Under the pieces are notes generated by a model. It saw only the letters and a program-made list of their open reading frames with translations, was not told where the DNA came from and made no database searches. This document shows positions 27,868 to 36,621 of a DNA stretch of 64,000 nucleotides, one piece after another. A program made the translations under genes and the position numbers. Origin of the DNA: Halothiobacillus neapolitanus c2. GTDB taxonomy: Bacteria > Pseudomonadota > Gammaproteobacteria > Halothiobacillales > Halothiobacillaceae. Numbering within the stretch: position 1 is the first letter of the stretch; each line of letters opens with the position of its first letter. The stretch is from assembly GCF_000024765.1 (NCBI RefSeq), contig NC_013422.1:763501-827500 (forward strand), written 5' to 3'.

Positions 27868-28959
27868 ATGCGTTGGATTGTAATTGTTGGTCTGGCGTTG
27901 GCAATGTACATCGTGTACCTGTTGTCGCCTATTCTGACCCCGTTTCTGGCCGGTGTGGTGTTGGCTTATCTGTTCGACCCGCTGGTTACACGGATGGTCG
28001 GCTGGAAAATTAACCGTACATTGGGCACCACGGTGGTCTTTTTCGTCATTCTGCTGGTGATGATATTGGCGGGACTGGCATTGGTGCCCGTGGTAATCAA
28101 TCAGGCCGTCAAACTGATTTCCGTATTTCCAAAACTGCTTGCGATGCTTCAGGATCAACTGGTTCCCTACATCAACGCTAAATTGGGCCTCGATATCAAT
28201 CTGAATTCGATGACGCAGCTCACGGTTCAGCACGCGCAGGAAATCGGCAGTGTGCTGGCGAAAAGCGCTACCGTTGTTTTCGGCAATGGGAGCGCTGTTG
28301 TCCTCTCCATGATGAATCTGATCCTGATTCCCGTGATCGGCTTTTACCTGTTGCGTGACTGGCCGCATTTACTTCAGAGGATACAAGAACTGATGCCGCG
28401 CAGACAGGAACCGCAATGGGTGGCGCTGGCGCAGGAATCCAACCAAATGCTCGGCGGGTTTTTGCGTGGACAATTGGCTGTCATGCTCGCGAACGGGATT
28501 ACCTATGCCATCGGCCTGACAATTGTGGGCTTGGAAACTGGCGTGGTCATTGGCATGGCGGCGGGGATGCTCAGCTTCGTGCCCTATCTGGGCAATGTCA
28601 TCGGCATCACGACCGCTTTGATCGCGATGTACATCCAGACGGGCGAGTTCACGCCATTACTTTGGGTGCTGTTGGTCTTCGGTATCGGGCAAACACTGGA
28701 GAGTATCCTCTGGCAGCCGCGTTTCGTGGGCGAACGCATCGGTTTGCATCCGGTAGCGGTCATTTTTGCAGTGATGGCGGGCGGCGTGTTGTTCGGGTTT
28801 TTTGGTGTGCTGCTGGCGCTACCCGTCTCGGCCATTCTTGTCGTGCTCGGTCGCCATGCGTTGAAACGGTACCGCGAAAGCCCGTTCTATGAGGACGCGG
28901 ATAAGGTCAAGGTGTTGTTGGCCCCATCGAAGGATACCTGGGCAGAAAAATCAGAGTGA
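27868..28959 (+). CDS. PerM/AI-2E family transporter-like permease
   Basis: The 363-residue product has the UPF0118 (AI-2E transporter/PerM) layout: paired spans at the N-terminus, a central soluble region (about residues 80-150), and a cluster of six or so spans to the C-terminus, with the family segment IGLHPVAVIFAVMAGGVLFGFFGVLLALPVSAI. An AAGGAAGGAG ribosome site lies before the ATG. It precedes hda, as in pseudomonads. Substrate is unproven; members have been linked to autoinducer or ion export. Confidence 0.85.
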   Translation: MRWIVIVGLALAMYIVYLLSPILTPFLAGVVLAYLFDPLVTRMVGWKINRTLGTTVVFFVILLVMILAGLALVPVVINQAVKLISVFPKLLAMLQDQLVPYINAKLGLDINLNSMTQLTVQHAQEIGSVLAKSATVVFGNGSAVVLSMMNLILIPVIGFYLLRDWPHLLQRIQELMPRRQEPQWVALAQESNQMLGGFLRGQLAVMLANGITYAIGLTIVGLETGVVIGMAAGMLSFVPYLGNVIGITTALIAMYIQTGEFTPLLWVLLVFGIGQTLESILWQPRFVGERIGLHPVAVIFAVMAGGVLFGFFGVLLALPVSAILVVLGRHALKRYRESPFYEDADKVKVLLAPSKDTWAEKSE

Positions 28960-28999
28960 TCCCCTTGTCTATTCAGGAAAACGCTTCTGAGCGTCCCCT

Positions 29000-29701
29000 A
29001 TGAACACTTCCGGCAAGATGCAGCAGATACCGTTGGATCTGGCGCTGAATGCACCGCATTCGCTTGACGGGTTCATCGGTGTCGAAAACCTGCTTTTGCG
29101 CGCCTTGATCACTCAGCTTGCGCTCGGGCGGGGGGAAGCACAACTATTCATTCATGGTGCGCAGAACTGTGGCAAGACTCATTTGGCTCAAGCCGCTTGC
29201 TTCTATGCGGGCCAGCAGGGGCGATCAGCCGCTTACATCGACGTGAAGAAAAACCCATCTCAACTCGATCATATGAATCTGTCTCATATCGATCTACTGG
29301 TTCTGGATGACGTAGATGCGCTGGCTGGCGATGATCAGGGCGAGTTTCTGTTGTTCGATCTCATCAACCGCTTGCGTGAGCAGGAAATCCCCTTGTTGAT
29401 GACGGCCAGCCTGCCGCCTGCCGCCTGCGGGTTCCAGTTGCCTGATTTGTTGTCGCGTCTGGGCTGGGGTATCACGATGCTGATTCACGCGCCCAATGAG
29501 GCGGAAAAAATCGAGCTATTGCGGCGCAAGGCCCAGGAACGGGGATTCGATTTGCCATTCGAAAGCGCGGTCTATTTGCTTCAGCGCAGCCCGAGGGATC
29601 TGGGTAGCTTGCTAAAAATCATTCAGGATCTCGATCACGCCTCATTGAGTGCACAGCGGAAATTGACGATTCCGTTTGTTCGCTCGGTACTTTTTCCCTG
29701 A
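29000..29701 (+). CDS. hda: DnaA regulatory inactivator Hda
   Basis: AAA+ protein that, bound to the sliding clamp, stimulates ATP hydrolysis by DnaA and so prevents re-initiation of replication. The 233-residue product is close to the DnaA domain III fold. It has an N-terminal clamp-binding-like hexapeptide (QIPLDL, residues 9-14), a P-loop variant GAQNCGKTHLAQ, a Walker B (DLLVLDDVDAL) and a sensor segment (LLSRLGWGITMLIHAPN). It lacks a DNA-binding domain IV, which separates it from DnaA. Confidence 0.92.
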   Translation: MNTSGKMQQIPLDLALNAPHSLDGFIGVENLLLRALITQLALGRGEAQLFIHGAQNCGKTHLAQAACFYAGQQGRSAAYIDVKKNPSQLDHMNLSHIDLLVLDDVDALAGDDQGEFLLFDLINRLREQEIPLLMTASLPPAACGFQLPDLLSRLGWGITMLIHAPNEAEKIELLRRKAQERGFDLPFESAVYLLQRSPRDLGSLLKIIQDLDHASLSAQRKLTIPFVRSVLFP

Positions 29702-29713
29702 GTTCAATTCAGC

Positions 29714-30295
29714 TCACTTGAGTTGCTCTTCATCATAAGACTTCCGCAAACGGGCCAAGCCCTTTGTGTAGGCTTCGGCATCGCCATAATCGAAGAATTC
29801 GGGATAGCGGTCGTGAGCAGAACGAATCCGTCGGGCATATTTGATCGGACACCAGTATTGTTCCGTACGAGCAGCGACCTCGCGTGCGTAGGCAACAACG
29901 CCATTGCCGTAAGAGCAATACAGGCAATTGAATTTTTCAATCAGATTCAGGTAGGGCAAGTCTTCGCGCCCGAAGACAAGGTACGCCGAGCGGCGTGCCT
30001 TGGGGATGCCGTAAACCGGGAAACAGATGGCCTGATAAAGCGTCACGAATAAATCAAGAAGGAAGAAAGGAATCCAGCCAAGATAGATCACCGGTGCGGT
30101 GAGTAACGTCAGGGGTTTTGTCTTGATAATAAATTGCAGTAGCCCCATTTTGTAACGCTTCTGTTGCTGCTGAAACTCCTCTGCCAGATGGGCGCGTCTT
30201 TCCTCGAACGCTTCGATGGATTTGAGGTATTCAGCTTCGAGCTCTTCTTGCAGGCCGCGAATACGCGCGCGAATTTCGTCGACATTTTTTTCCAT
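29714..30295 (-). CDS. Conserved coiled-coil membrane protein with CxxC
   Basis: Not recognised by name. From ATG 30295 it gives 193 residues: an N-terminal coiled coil (about 1-50, rich in Glu/Arg/Gln), a hydrophobic double span (about 62-98, with PVIYLGWIPFFLLDLFVTLY), then a hydrophilic C-terminal region with Cys124-x2-Cys127 (NCLYCSYGNG), a third Cys149 (WCPIK) and many aromatic residues. A longer TTG start at 30406 adds an unsupported leader. It is convergent with hda and precedes nothing functionally telling; the CZB protein lies upstream on the same strand. The cysteines could bind metal. Confidence 0.7.
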   Translation of the reverse strand: MEKNVDEIRARIRGLQEELEAEYLKSIEAFEERRAHLAEEFQQQQKRYKMGLLQFIIKTKPLTLLTAPVIYLGWIPFFLLDLFVTLYQAICFPVYGIPKARRSAYLVFGREDLPYLNLIEKFNCLYCSYGNGVVAYAREVAARTEQYWCPIKYARRIRSAHDRYPEFFDYGDAEAYTKGLARLRKSYDEEQLK

Positions 30296-30434
30296 GAAGG
30301 TCTGGCTCGCTAACGTGCCGGACCTACTTATGGTGGTCTTGCGGCGGTCAAAAAAAGCCAGTTGATCTGGCGTTCGAGAATCGGTTGACAGCAGGCTGAA
30401 CGTCAACCATCAAGGGATGAAATAAGTGACGACA

Positions 30435-30836
30435 TTACGATTGCTTGGCAAATCGTGTAATGGCCACACGGAGAAGCGCATTGCAGGCAGCCGCAAACAG
30501 GCTTTGCAGTTCGGAGAATTCCTGGAAGATTTCCTCTTCGACTTCCTTGCTGTCATTACGGCTTGCAATTAAAGCGCTCGCAGATTCGTGCATCTGCTTG
30601 TGCAAGTTGCGTACCGCATCGAATTCAGTTTTGAGCTCTGGAGGAATTTCCGTGCGGTCCAGAAATTGCCCAAATTTGCAGTCGTGATGGCCTTGAATGT
30701 GCTTACTTTGGTCAAAAAGCAGGGCCGCCATGATCTGGCTGTACCAGGCAAAATGCCAATAGGTGACCTCCTCGAATTCATTAATGAATTGATCGTAGTC
30801 AAAGGTCTTGGCTTTTGTCGAATGGCTTGCAGTCAT
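30435..30836 (-). CDS. Stand-alone CZB (chemoreceptor zinc-binding) domain protein
   Basis: The 133-residue product is nearly all CZB domain. The four expected zinc ligands are visible: His28 (YWHFAWY), Cys53 (HHDCKFGQF), His79 and His83 (LHKQMH). CZB domains usually sit at the end of chemoreceptors or in front of GGDEF domains, where they sense zinc or oxidants such as hypochlorous acid. Here no partner domain is attached. It may act in trans on a receptor or cyclase, or simply hold zinc. No signal peptide or span. Confidence 0.78.
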   Translation of the reverse strand: MTASHSTKAKTFDYDQFINEFEEVTYWHFAWYSQIMAALLFDQSKHIQGHHDCKFGQFLDRTEIPPELKTEFDAVRNLHKQMHESASALIASRNDSKEVEEEIFQEFSELQSLFAAACNALLRVAITRFAKQS

Positions 30837-30914
30837 AGTGTCCCCAATTGTGACGTTCCAGCAGGAGTGTAACCGTGAAACCTGTGCTTGTCAGTGTGGT
30901 ATTTAACGTGATCT

Positions 30915-31673
30915 TCAGACTGCCTGAGCAAGGCTGTGCAAATAAGCGCAATCAACATAACCGGATTTGGGTCCCGAACCCGTGCGGACGGCAACCGGTT
31001 GCCCCGGCTCGCCCAGATCACTGAGCACGGCAAGGGCGCCATTGAATTCATCCGCTTGCGTGTAAGCGTTGTCGGTGACCAGAACAGGTACGCCCGCGTC
31101 CCGTGCCGAGAGGACGCCGTTGGCAGAATCTTCAACAGCCAGACACTCCTCGGGACGAAGGTTCATTGCCTCGAGGGCGTAGACATAAATATCACCCGCC
31201 GGTTTCTTCTTCGGCACGATGTCGCCTGCGGCGATGACTTCAAACCAGTCCAGAGATTCCTTGCCCAGCGTGGCTTCGAGTAGTCCGGTTACATTTTCGG
31301 GTGTGGTTGTCGTGGAGATGGCCAGACGCAATCCTTGAGCACGCGCTTCGTCGAGCAGGCGTCGTACACCGGGACGCAGCGGAATCGCGCCTTGAGCCAG
31401 TAGTTCGAGATAATGCTTGGTCTTCGCTTTGTGCAAACCTGCGATCCAGGCCGCTTCATCGGATTGAGCGGGGTACTCGGGTTGATGCTCATCAATGAAA
31501 AAACGAATTCGCTCCTTGCCACCGGTTACGGTCAGCAGTTCGCCATACAGCGCCTCACCCCAGTTCCAGTCCAGTCCGGCATCGGCAAAAGCACGGTTGA
31601 AGGCAACCCTGTGACCATCGCGTTCCGTTTCCGCCAGTGTGCCGTCTACATCGAATAATATTGCCTTGAACAT
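30915..31673 (-). CDS. cbbY: HAD family phosphatase, CbbY type
   Basis: The 252-residue HAD hydrolase has motif I DVDGTLAETE (residues 8-17), the cap segment VTGGKERIRFFIDEH, motif II in AISTTTTPENV, and motif IV VEDSANGVLSARDAG. These details, especially TGGKERI after the GLDWNWGEALY stretch, are those of CbbY, which dephosphorylates xylulose-1,5-bisphosphate, an inhibitor of RuBisCO. No Calvin-cycle operon is adjacent, so the role in carbon fixation rests on family resemblance. Transcription runs alone, with about 78 bp to the CZB gene. Confidence 0.85.
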   Translation of the reverse strand: MFKAILFDVDGTLAETERDGHRVAFNRAFADAGLDWNWGEALYGELLTVTGGKERIRFFIDEHQPEYPAQSDEAAWIAGLHKAKTKHYLELLAQGAIPLRPGVRRLLDEARAQGLRLAISTTTTPENVTGLLEATLGKESLDWFEVIAAGDIVPKKKPAGDIYVYALEAMNLRPEECLAVEDSANGVLSARDAGVPVLVTDNAYTQADEFNGALAVLSDLGEPGQPVAVRTGSGPKSGYVDCAYLHSLAQAV

Positions 31674-31787
31674 AAATAAACCTGAATTGAAGCTGCATTA
31701 AAGTGAGGCGATTAGGCTATCCTAGCCGCACTTGCTTGCCAAATTTTTTGGTACGGGCGCTGACAACAATAGAACAGGTGAGGACAT

Positions 31788-32630
31788 ATGCGACGTGTGC
31801 ATGCGGGCCGTGGATGGCAGTGGATCAAGGAAGCGTGGCGTTTAATCAGACCGAGATTCGGCCTTGTCCTCGGGACTGTGCTGCTGATGTACGTGCTGTT
31901 GTTCGTTGCCAGCATGATCCCGATGATTGGAAACATTATCGCGCCAATATTGGCCCCGTTTCTGGCCGGTGGCGTGTATGTGATCTTGCGGCGTGTTCGT
32001 GAAATCGAACAGCGATCACGTATCGAACCGTTGGCGAGCGAACAGCCGATTTCCTTTGATTTGCTCTTCTCGGTGTTCAAGGACCCGGCCCCGAGAAAGG
32101 CGCTGCTTTGGTTGGGTTTTGTTTCCATCGCATTTTCATTGGCGTTGTTGCTGGTTGTGGCCACCTTCGTAACCGTCAAGTTATCGGGTGTCGATCATTC
32201 GATGCTGACCGATCCATCCGCGAATGACGAGCAGCGGATACGATTCTTGATCCCTTATCTGATGGATCCGGATGCCTGGGCGCTTTGGATCGGGATTTTG
32301 ATTGCATCGGTGGCGTACAGCATGGCTACTTTTTTTGCCGTGCCGTTGATCGTGCTGCGTGGCGAGACGTTGCGTTCGGCTTTCTCGCAAAGCTTCAGTG
32401 CCGTAGGCCGTAATTGGTCGGCCTTTCTGGTTTATGCGTTGGTGCTGTTCGTTCTGTTTTTGACCGTACCAATCACGCTGATGTTGAGTCTCATCCTGCT
32501 GTTACCGTTGATAGTTACCAGTGTGTTTGTCGCTTTTGAGGATATCTGGAACGATAGTCCTGTTGGCGGTGATGCCGACAGGCAGGATCAGGGCCGGGTG
32601 TTGCAGGAGCGTACTTCCACAGTCATGTGA
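31788..32630 (+). CDS. BPSS1780-family membrane protein
   Basis: The 280-residue product has a short cytoplasmic N-terminus (GWQWIKEAWRLIRPRFG) and about six membrane spans arranged as pairs, characteristic of the BPSS1780 family. No catalytic motif is visible, and the function is unknown. It is transcribed alone, ending at the strong hairpin at 32691-32721. Confidence 0.75.
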   Translation: MRRVHAGRGWQWIKEAWRLIRPRFGLVLGTVLLMYVLLFVASMIPMIGNIIAPILAPFLAGGVYVILRRVREIEQRSRIEPLASEQPISFDLLFSVFKDPAPRKALLWLGFVSIAFSLALLLVVATFVTVKLSGVDHSMLTDPSANDEQRIRFLIPYLMDPDAWALWIGILIASVAYSMATFFAVPLIVLRGETLRSAFSQSFSAVGRNWSAFLVYALVLFVLFLTVPITLMLSLILLLPLIVTSVFVAFEDIWNDSPVGGDADRQDQGRVLQERTSTVM

Positions 32631-32690
32631 TTCGAGTTGAGCGATCGATGTGCGTGTTCGCTCAGACTACATTGAGCGAAACGAACGCAT

Positions 32691-32721
32691 AAAAAACCCC
32701 GGAGTAGGTCCGGGGTTTTTT
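32691..32721. terminator. Bidirectional intrinsic terminator
   Basis: AAAAAACCCCGGA (32691-32703) and TCCGGGGTTTTTT (32709-32721) form a perfect 13-bp stem around a 5-base loop, with T-runs on either strand. It lies between the convergent BPSS1780-family gene and slyD and should stop both transcripts. Confidence 0.93.
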
Positions 32722-32752
32722 GTTGCGATTGCAAACGAGCGTGTGGACAGAC

Positions 32753-33238
32753 TCAGTGGTGGTGGTGTCCGTCCGGACCGTGTGCGTGGCCGTGTTCGAT
32801 TTCTTCAGCCGTGGCATCGCGAATATCCTTGACAACGACATCGAAGTGCAGGGTTTCGCCCGCCAGTTCGTGATTGGCATCCAGGTGAACCTGATCGCCT
32901 TTCACGTCGATAACTGTCACTACGTTGACGCCATGTTCGGCTTCGGCATGGAATTTCATGCCTGGTTGAATTTCATCAACACCCTGAAACAGATGGCGAG
33001 GCACGACCTGAGTCATGTTTTCGTCGCGAAGACCGTATGCTTCTTCCGGGGGGATCTCGACGGAGAACGCATCACCGACGCTTTTCCCGGCCAGTGCATT
33101 TTCCAGCCCGGAAATGATGTTGTGGTGGCCATGTAAGTAGGCCAGCGGATCATTGCCTACGGAGCTGTCCAGCACCTCGCCTTGATTGTTTTTCAGTGTG
33201 TATTCGATCGATACGATTTTGTTCTCAGCTACTTGCAT
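32753..33238 (-). CDS. slyD: FKBP-type peptidyl-prolyl isomerase SlyD
   Basis: Cytoplasmic prolyl isomerase and chaperone, also a nickel-binding protein. The 161-residue product has the split FKBP domain with an inserted flap domain (IEIPPEEAYGLRDENMTQVVPR), the start VEYTLKN-type strand (here IEYTLKNNQGEVLDSS), and a His-rich C-terminus (HGHAHGPDGHHHH) for metal binding. The tail is shorter than in E. coli SlyD. It ends at a bidirectional terminator. Confidence 0.93.
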   Translation of the reverse strand: MQVAENKIVSIEYTLKNNQGEVLDSSVGNDPLAYLHGHHNIISGLENALAGKSVGDAFSVEIPPEEAYGLRDENMTQVVPRHLFQGVDEIQPGMKFHAEAEHGVNVVTVIDVKGDQVHLDANHELAGETLHFDVVVKDIRDATAEEIEHGHAHGPDGHHHH

Positions 33239-33268
33239 TCGTTAGCGCCCTCAGGATAAATGCCGGTT

Positions 33269-34090
33269 TTAACGACGGCTCAGATGGTAAAAATGGTTGG
33301 TTGCAGCCACAAAACCCGAGGGGCTGCCGCAGTCAAAACGTTGCCCCTTGAACTTATAAGCAACGACTTTGCCTTGTTCTGCCTGGGTGCGCAAGGCATC
33401 GGTGAGCTGGATTTCACCGCCGGCCCCTGCCTTGGTCGCTTCGAGAATATCGAAAATATCGGGTGTAAGGATGTAGCGACCGATGATGGCGAGATTGCTC
33501 GGTGCCTGATCCGCGGCCGGTTTTTCGATCATCTGGCTCACCTGAAGCGTGTCCTCGTCAATTGGTGTGCCCGCGATAACGCCATATTTGTGCACTTCAG
33601 TCATGGGTACTTCTTCAACGGCCACTACGCTGCACTTGTGACGCTCATATATTTCGACCATCTGGCTCAGTACGCCTTTCGGACTGCCTACACAAAGGTC
33701 ATCGGCCAGCACAACAGCGAAGGGTTCTTTACCGATCAGCGGCTCGCCGGTGAGGATGGCGTGGCCCAAACCCAGCATGGCGATCTGGCGGGTGTATGAA
33801 AAAGTGCAGTTTTCGATAAGTTTATCGATGCTGGTGAGCAGGCTTGCCTTGGATGTGCCGCGTATTTGATGCTCGAGTTCGTAGTTCACATCGAAATGAT
33901 CTTCCAACGCCCGCTTGCCCCGGCCGGTGACAATGGCCATGTTCTTGATGCCCGCTTCCATGGCTTCCTCGACCCCGTACTGAATCAATGGCCGGTCGAG
34001 AATCGGTAACATTTCCTTGGGCATGACCTTGGTCGCCGGTAGAAAACGAGTACCGTAGCCGGCGGCGGGAAACAGGCATTTGCGAATCAT
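33269..34090 (-). CDS. galU: UTP-glucose-1-phosphate uridylyltransferase GalU
   Basis: Makes UDP-glucose from UTP and glucose-1-phosphate for surface polysaccharides and glycogen-type metabolism. The 273-residue product begins with the nucleotide-binding signature FPAAGYGTRFLPATKVMPKE and includes LPILDRPLIQYGVEEA and the catalytic-region segment FAVVLADDLC. The length is typical. It follows the DUF2069 and wrbA genes on the same strand with a 92-bp gap, so it may have its own promoter. Confidence 0.95.
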   Translation of the reverse strand: MIRKCLFPAAGYGTRFLPATKVMPKEMLPILDRPLIQYGVEEAMEAGIKNMAIVTGRGKRALEDHFDVNYELEHQIRGTSKASLLTSIDKLIENCTFSYTRQIAMLGLGHAILTGEPLIGKEPFAVVLADDLCVGSPKGVLSQMVEIYERHKCSVVAVEEVPMTEVHKYGVIAGTPIDEDTLQVSQMIEKPAADQAPSNLAIIGRYILTPDIFDILEATKAGAGGEIQLTDALRTQAEQGKVVAYKFKGQRFDCGSPSGFVAATNHFYHLSRR

Positions 34091-34182
34091 GGGGTGGTTT
34101 CCTTTGTTTCGGGTGTGTAAGGTTCTGCTGAGCTCATCTTAAACAATATTTGAGATGATTTGCTTGGCTTTTGGCCGGTGGG

Positions 34183-34551
34183 CTATCTGGTTTGTCGTTT
34201 GGACTGTCGACGCAAAACGATTCCCTGAATCCAAGCAGCGATGAAACCCGTGAGTGAAAACACAACAATGGCAAGATTGAACCTTCGGTCGTGCGGGCTG
34301 CTCCAAGCATCTGTCGTGGCGATCATCAGGTAGAACAAGTCAAACAGTGCCGCCCAGACAAATGCGCGGTATCGACCCAACCACATCCCAGGTAACGAGA
34401 GTAATGCGGGCAGGATGAGCACGATGAGCCACGCGCCTTGTGGCCGAGCCATTCCGATTCCCCAGAAGGCCATGCCGACGTAGGAAAGTACGATCAATGG
34501 TTGCGCGGCGATAATGAGGCCGCGCAGCAGCCGAAGACGTTCGGGAGCCAC
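34183..34551 (-). CDS. DUF2069 family membrane protein
   Basis: A 122-residue hydrophobic protein with four predicted spans and a basic C-terminus (RRQSKRQTR), as in DUF2069. It starts at a GTG immediately after the wrbA stop (TAAG-TG), so the two are read together. DUF2069 genes often accompany wrbA in gammaproteobacteria. Function unknown. Confidence 0.78.
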   Translation of the reverse strand: MAPERLRLLRGLIIAAQPLIVLSYVGMAFWGIGMARPQGAWLIVLILPALLSLPGMWLGRYRAFVWAALFDLFYLMIATTDAWSSPHDRRFNLAIVVFSLTGFIAAWIQGIVLRRQSKRQTR

Positions 34552-35145
34552 TTAAGACTTCGATGCCACGAGCGATTTCGCCACTTCAGCCACGCGTTGA
34601 CCGAGTGCCTGAGTGAGATGGCGTTCTTCCTGGCTCAGGGGGCGATTATTGCCTGCGGTATGACTGGCACCATACGGTGTGCCGCCGGTCTGGGTATGCG
34701 CCAGTGCTTGTTCGGCATAGGGAATCCCGACGATGAGCATGCCGTGGTGCAACAGCGGAACAATCATCGAAAGCAAAACGGTCTCCTGCCCACCGTGCAT
34801 GGAACCGGTTGATGTGAACACGCCCGCAGGCTTGCCGGTCAGTGTTCCTTTGAACCATTGGCGACTGGTGTCGTCAATCATGTGTTTGACAGGTGCCGCC
34901 ATGCCGCCGAAATAGGTAGGGCTGCCTAGCAGCAAACCGGCGCATTCCTCGAAGTCCTGTGGCGTGACAATCGGCGGTTCGTCGGCTGCAAGTTCTGGTG
35001 TGTTGCCGCTTGCATCCGCTATCGCCGGGATGCGACGGATTCGGGCCTGCATGCCATCCACTTGTTCGATTCCTCGAGCGGCCTGGTGGGCGAGACGTGC
35101 CGTTGCGCCGTAACGGCTATAATAAAGTACGAGGATGTCGGTCAT
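34552..35145 (-). CDS. wrbA: NAD(P)H:quinone oxidoreductase WrbA
   Basis: FMN-dependent quinone reductase of the flavodoxin-like fold, protective against quinone stress. The product from ATG 35145 is 197 residues, very near the E. coli length, and begins ILVLYYSRYGATARLA, the FMN phosphate-binding loop. Further family segments are SPTYFGGMAAPVKHMID and VFTSTGSMHGGQETVLLSM. An upstream in-frame start at 35289 would add 48 unconserved residues and is rejected. Confidence 0.94.
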   Translation of the reverse strand: MTDILVLYYSRYGATARLAHQAARGIEQVDGMQARIRRIPAIADASGNTPELAADEPPIVTPQDFEECAGLLLGSPTYFGGMAAPVKHMIDDTSRQWFKGTLTGKPAGVFTSTGSMHGGQETVLLSMIVPLLHHGMLIVGIPYAEQALAHTQTGGTPYGASHTAGNNRPLSQEERHLTQALGQRVAEVAKSLVASKS

Positions 35146-35398
35146 GCTTGACGGATGTTCCTGAAATTGAGATTGGGGAAACTTGGTAACATTACTTCCC
35201 AGGCAGCTTGCCGAGCTGGGCGAATTTGCATGTGTTGCGGTCAAAAGGCCCAATATAATAGACAATTTGGCGCCAGTTGCCGATCTCATACGGAAAACAT
35301 TTTTATCGAGTGACAGGGAGTCCGATTCGCTTTCTCACCAATCGATGGCTTGCAAAGAGCAAAGCTACCCAGACAACACACAAATTTGAGAGAAAAAT

Positions 35399-35911
35399 AT
35401 GCGCCCAAGTCCCCGATTCACGATAGCGATTCTGCATACATCAGTCTGGCGACATGTACTGAGTGGTTTGTTGCTTTTGATGCTGGCATCACCCGTATTT
35501 TCCGCGCCTTTCGAGTTTTCAGCCCAGGATGTCAACGGCAAGACGCACACACTGAGTAACGAGCGTGGGAACTGGGTTGTCATCAATATATGGGCCACCT
35601 GGTGTCCGCCCTGCCGCAAGGAATTACCCGAGCTGGCCGCATTTGACAAAGAACACGCTAAGGATCACATCAAAGTGTGGGGTTTGAGTGTTGATATGGC
35701 GGCTTCGCCCGATGAACTATCGATGTTTGCCCAGGAACATCAGATCGGCTACCCCATTTTCAAGATGAATCCACAGAAACTCTCTGTTTTTGGCAATATC
35801 CCCGGGATTCCGACGACTTTTCTGATCAATCCTCAGGGTGAACTGGTAGCACGACACGTTGGTGCCATAACGGCGCAACAGCTGATGCAGATGATCAAGA
35901 ACAATTCCTGA
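35399..35911 (+). CDS. TlpA/ResA-type periplasmic thioredoxin
   Basis: The 170-residue product has a signal or anchor sequence (VLSGLLLLMLASPVFSA, cleavage likely after about residue 36) and a thioredoxin fold with the active site WCPPC (Cys69, Cys72) and the cis-proline segment IPGIPTTFLINPQG. Such proteins reduce disulfides in periplasmic cytochromes or metal-binding proteins. An exact TATAAT at 35254-35259 lies upstream, but I see no matching -35. A second periplasmic thioredoxin follows 54 bp later. Confidence 0.87.
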   Translation: MRPSPRFTIAILHTSVWRHVLSGLLLLMLASPVFSAPFEFSAQDVNGKTHTLSNERGNWVVINIWATWCPPCRKELPELAAFDKEHAKDHIKVWGLSVDMAASPDELSMFAQEHQIGYPIFKMNPQKLSVFGNIPGIPTTFLINPQGELVARHVGAITAQQLMQMIKNNS

Positions 35912-35965
35912 AAGAAACAAACCCGGCGTCAGATCGGGATCAATTGAAAGACGAGGAGCATGCGT

Positions 35966-36559
35966 ATGAACAGTACGTTCGAAGGAACCGGTCAACCCGC
36001 AATCAATGTGTCGAATGGTTTTGCAAACATCGGTCGTCGATTGATGGCGGCTCTGGTGTTGAGCCTGAGTTTTCTCGGTTCGGCTTTTTGGCTGCCGGTG
36101 GCTCATGCCGATGGTTTCTGGGACGACTCTTTCTACGATATGCCCGCCGATCTCAAACAGGCCAAGGCAGATGGCAAAACGGGCGTGTTTTTGTTTTTTC
36201 AGATGGCCGATTGCCCCTTCTGCCATCGAATGGAAACAACCGTATTCACCGATCCCGACGTCAAAGCCTTTATGAAAAAGCATTTCATCACTGCATCGAT
36301 CGATATCGAAGGCGACGTGATGATGACGGATTTCCAAGGTAAATCGATTTCGCAAAAAGAGTTTGCCTTCAAGCAGTTTCGTGTTCGTGCCACACCGGTC
36401 ATGGCTTTCATCGATACGGATGGCAAGGTGGCGACCTTGTTCACCGGCCCGACCCGCTCGGCAGAGGAGTTTCTGACTCTGGCTAAATTTGTGACCAGCG
36501 GTGCGTACAAACAACCAGGCATGAACTTCTTCAAATACCGCAAGGAGCACAGCGAGTAA
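35966..36559 (+). CDS. SoxW-like periplasmic thioredoxin
   Basis: The 197-residue product has an uncleaved or long signal (LMAALVLSLSFLGSAFWLPVAHA) and a thioredoxin-like domain with active site Cys83-Pro-Phe-Cys86 (ADCPFCHRM) and the cis-Pro segment VRATPVMAFID. The pattern resembles SoxW and related DUF255-free thioredoxins that keep thiosulfate-oxidising proteins reduced. No sox genes are in the window, so the name is tentative. GAGGAG at 35953-35958 fits the ATG at 35966, not the one at 35960. Confidence 0.8.
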   Translation: MNSTFEGTGQPAINVSNGFANIGRRLMAALVLSLSFLGSAFWLPVAHADGFWDDSFYDMPADLKQAKADGKTGVFLFFQMADCPFCHRMETTVFTDPDVKAFMKKHFITASIDIEGDVMMTDFQGKSISQKEFAFKQFRVRATPVMAFIDTDGKVATLFTGPTRSAEEFLTLAKFVTSGAYKQPGMNFFKYRKEHSE

Positions 36560-36621
36560 CGCTCTCCGTCTCGATGACTGTCACTGGACCGATTAAGCGT
36601 TAAATGTAAGGACGGATTTCT

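Noticed and set aside
35183-35389. 68-codon open frame in the wrbA–TlpA gap
   Set aside because: It starts near an active intergenic promoter region, has no ribosome site or recognisable domain, and crosses the exact TATAAT hexamer.
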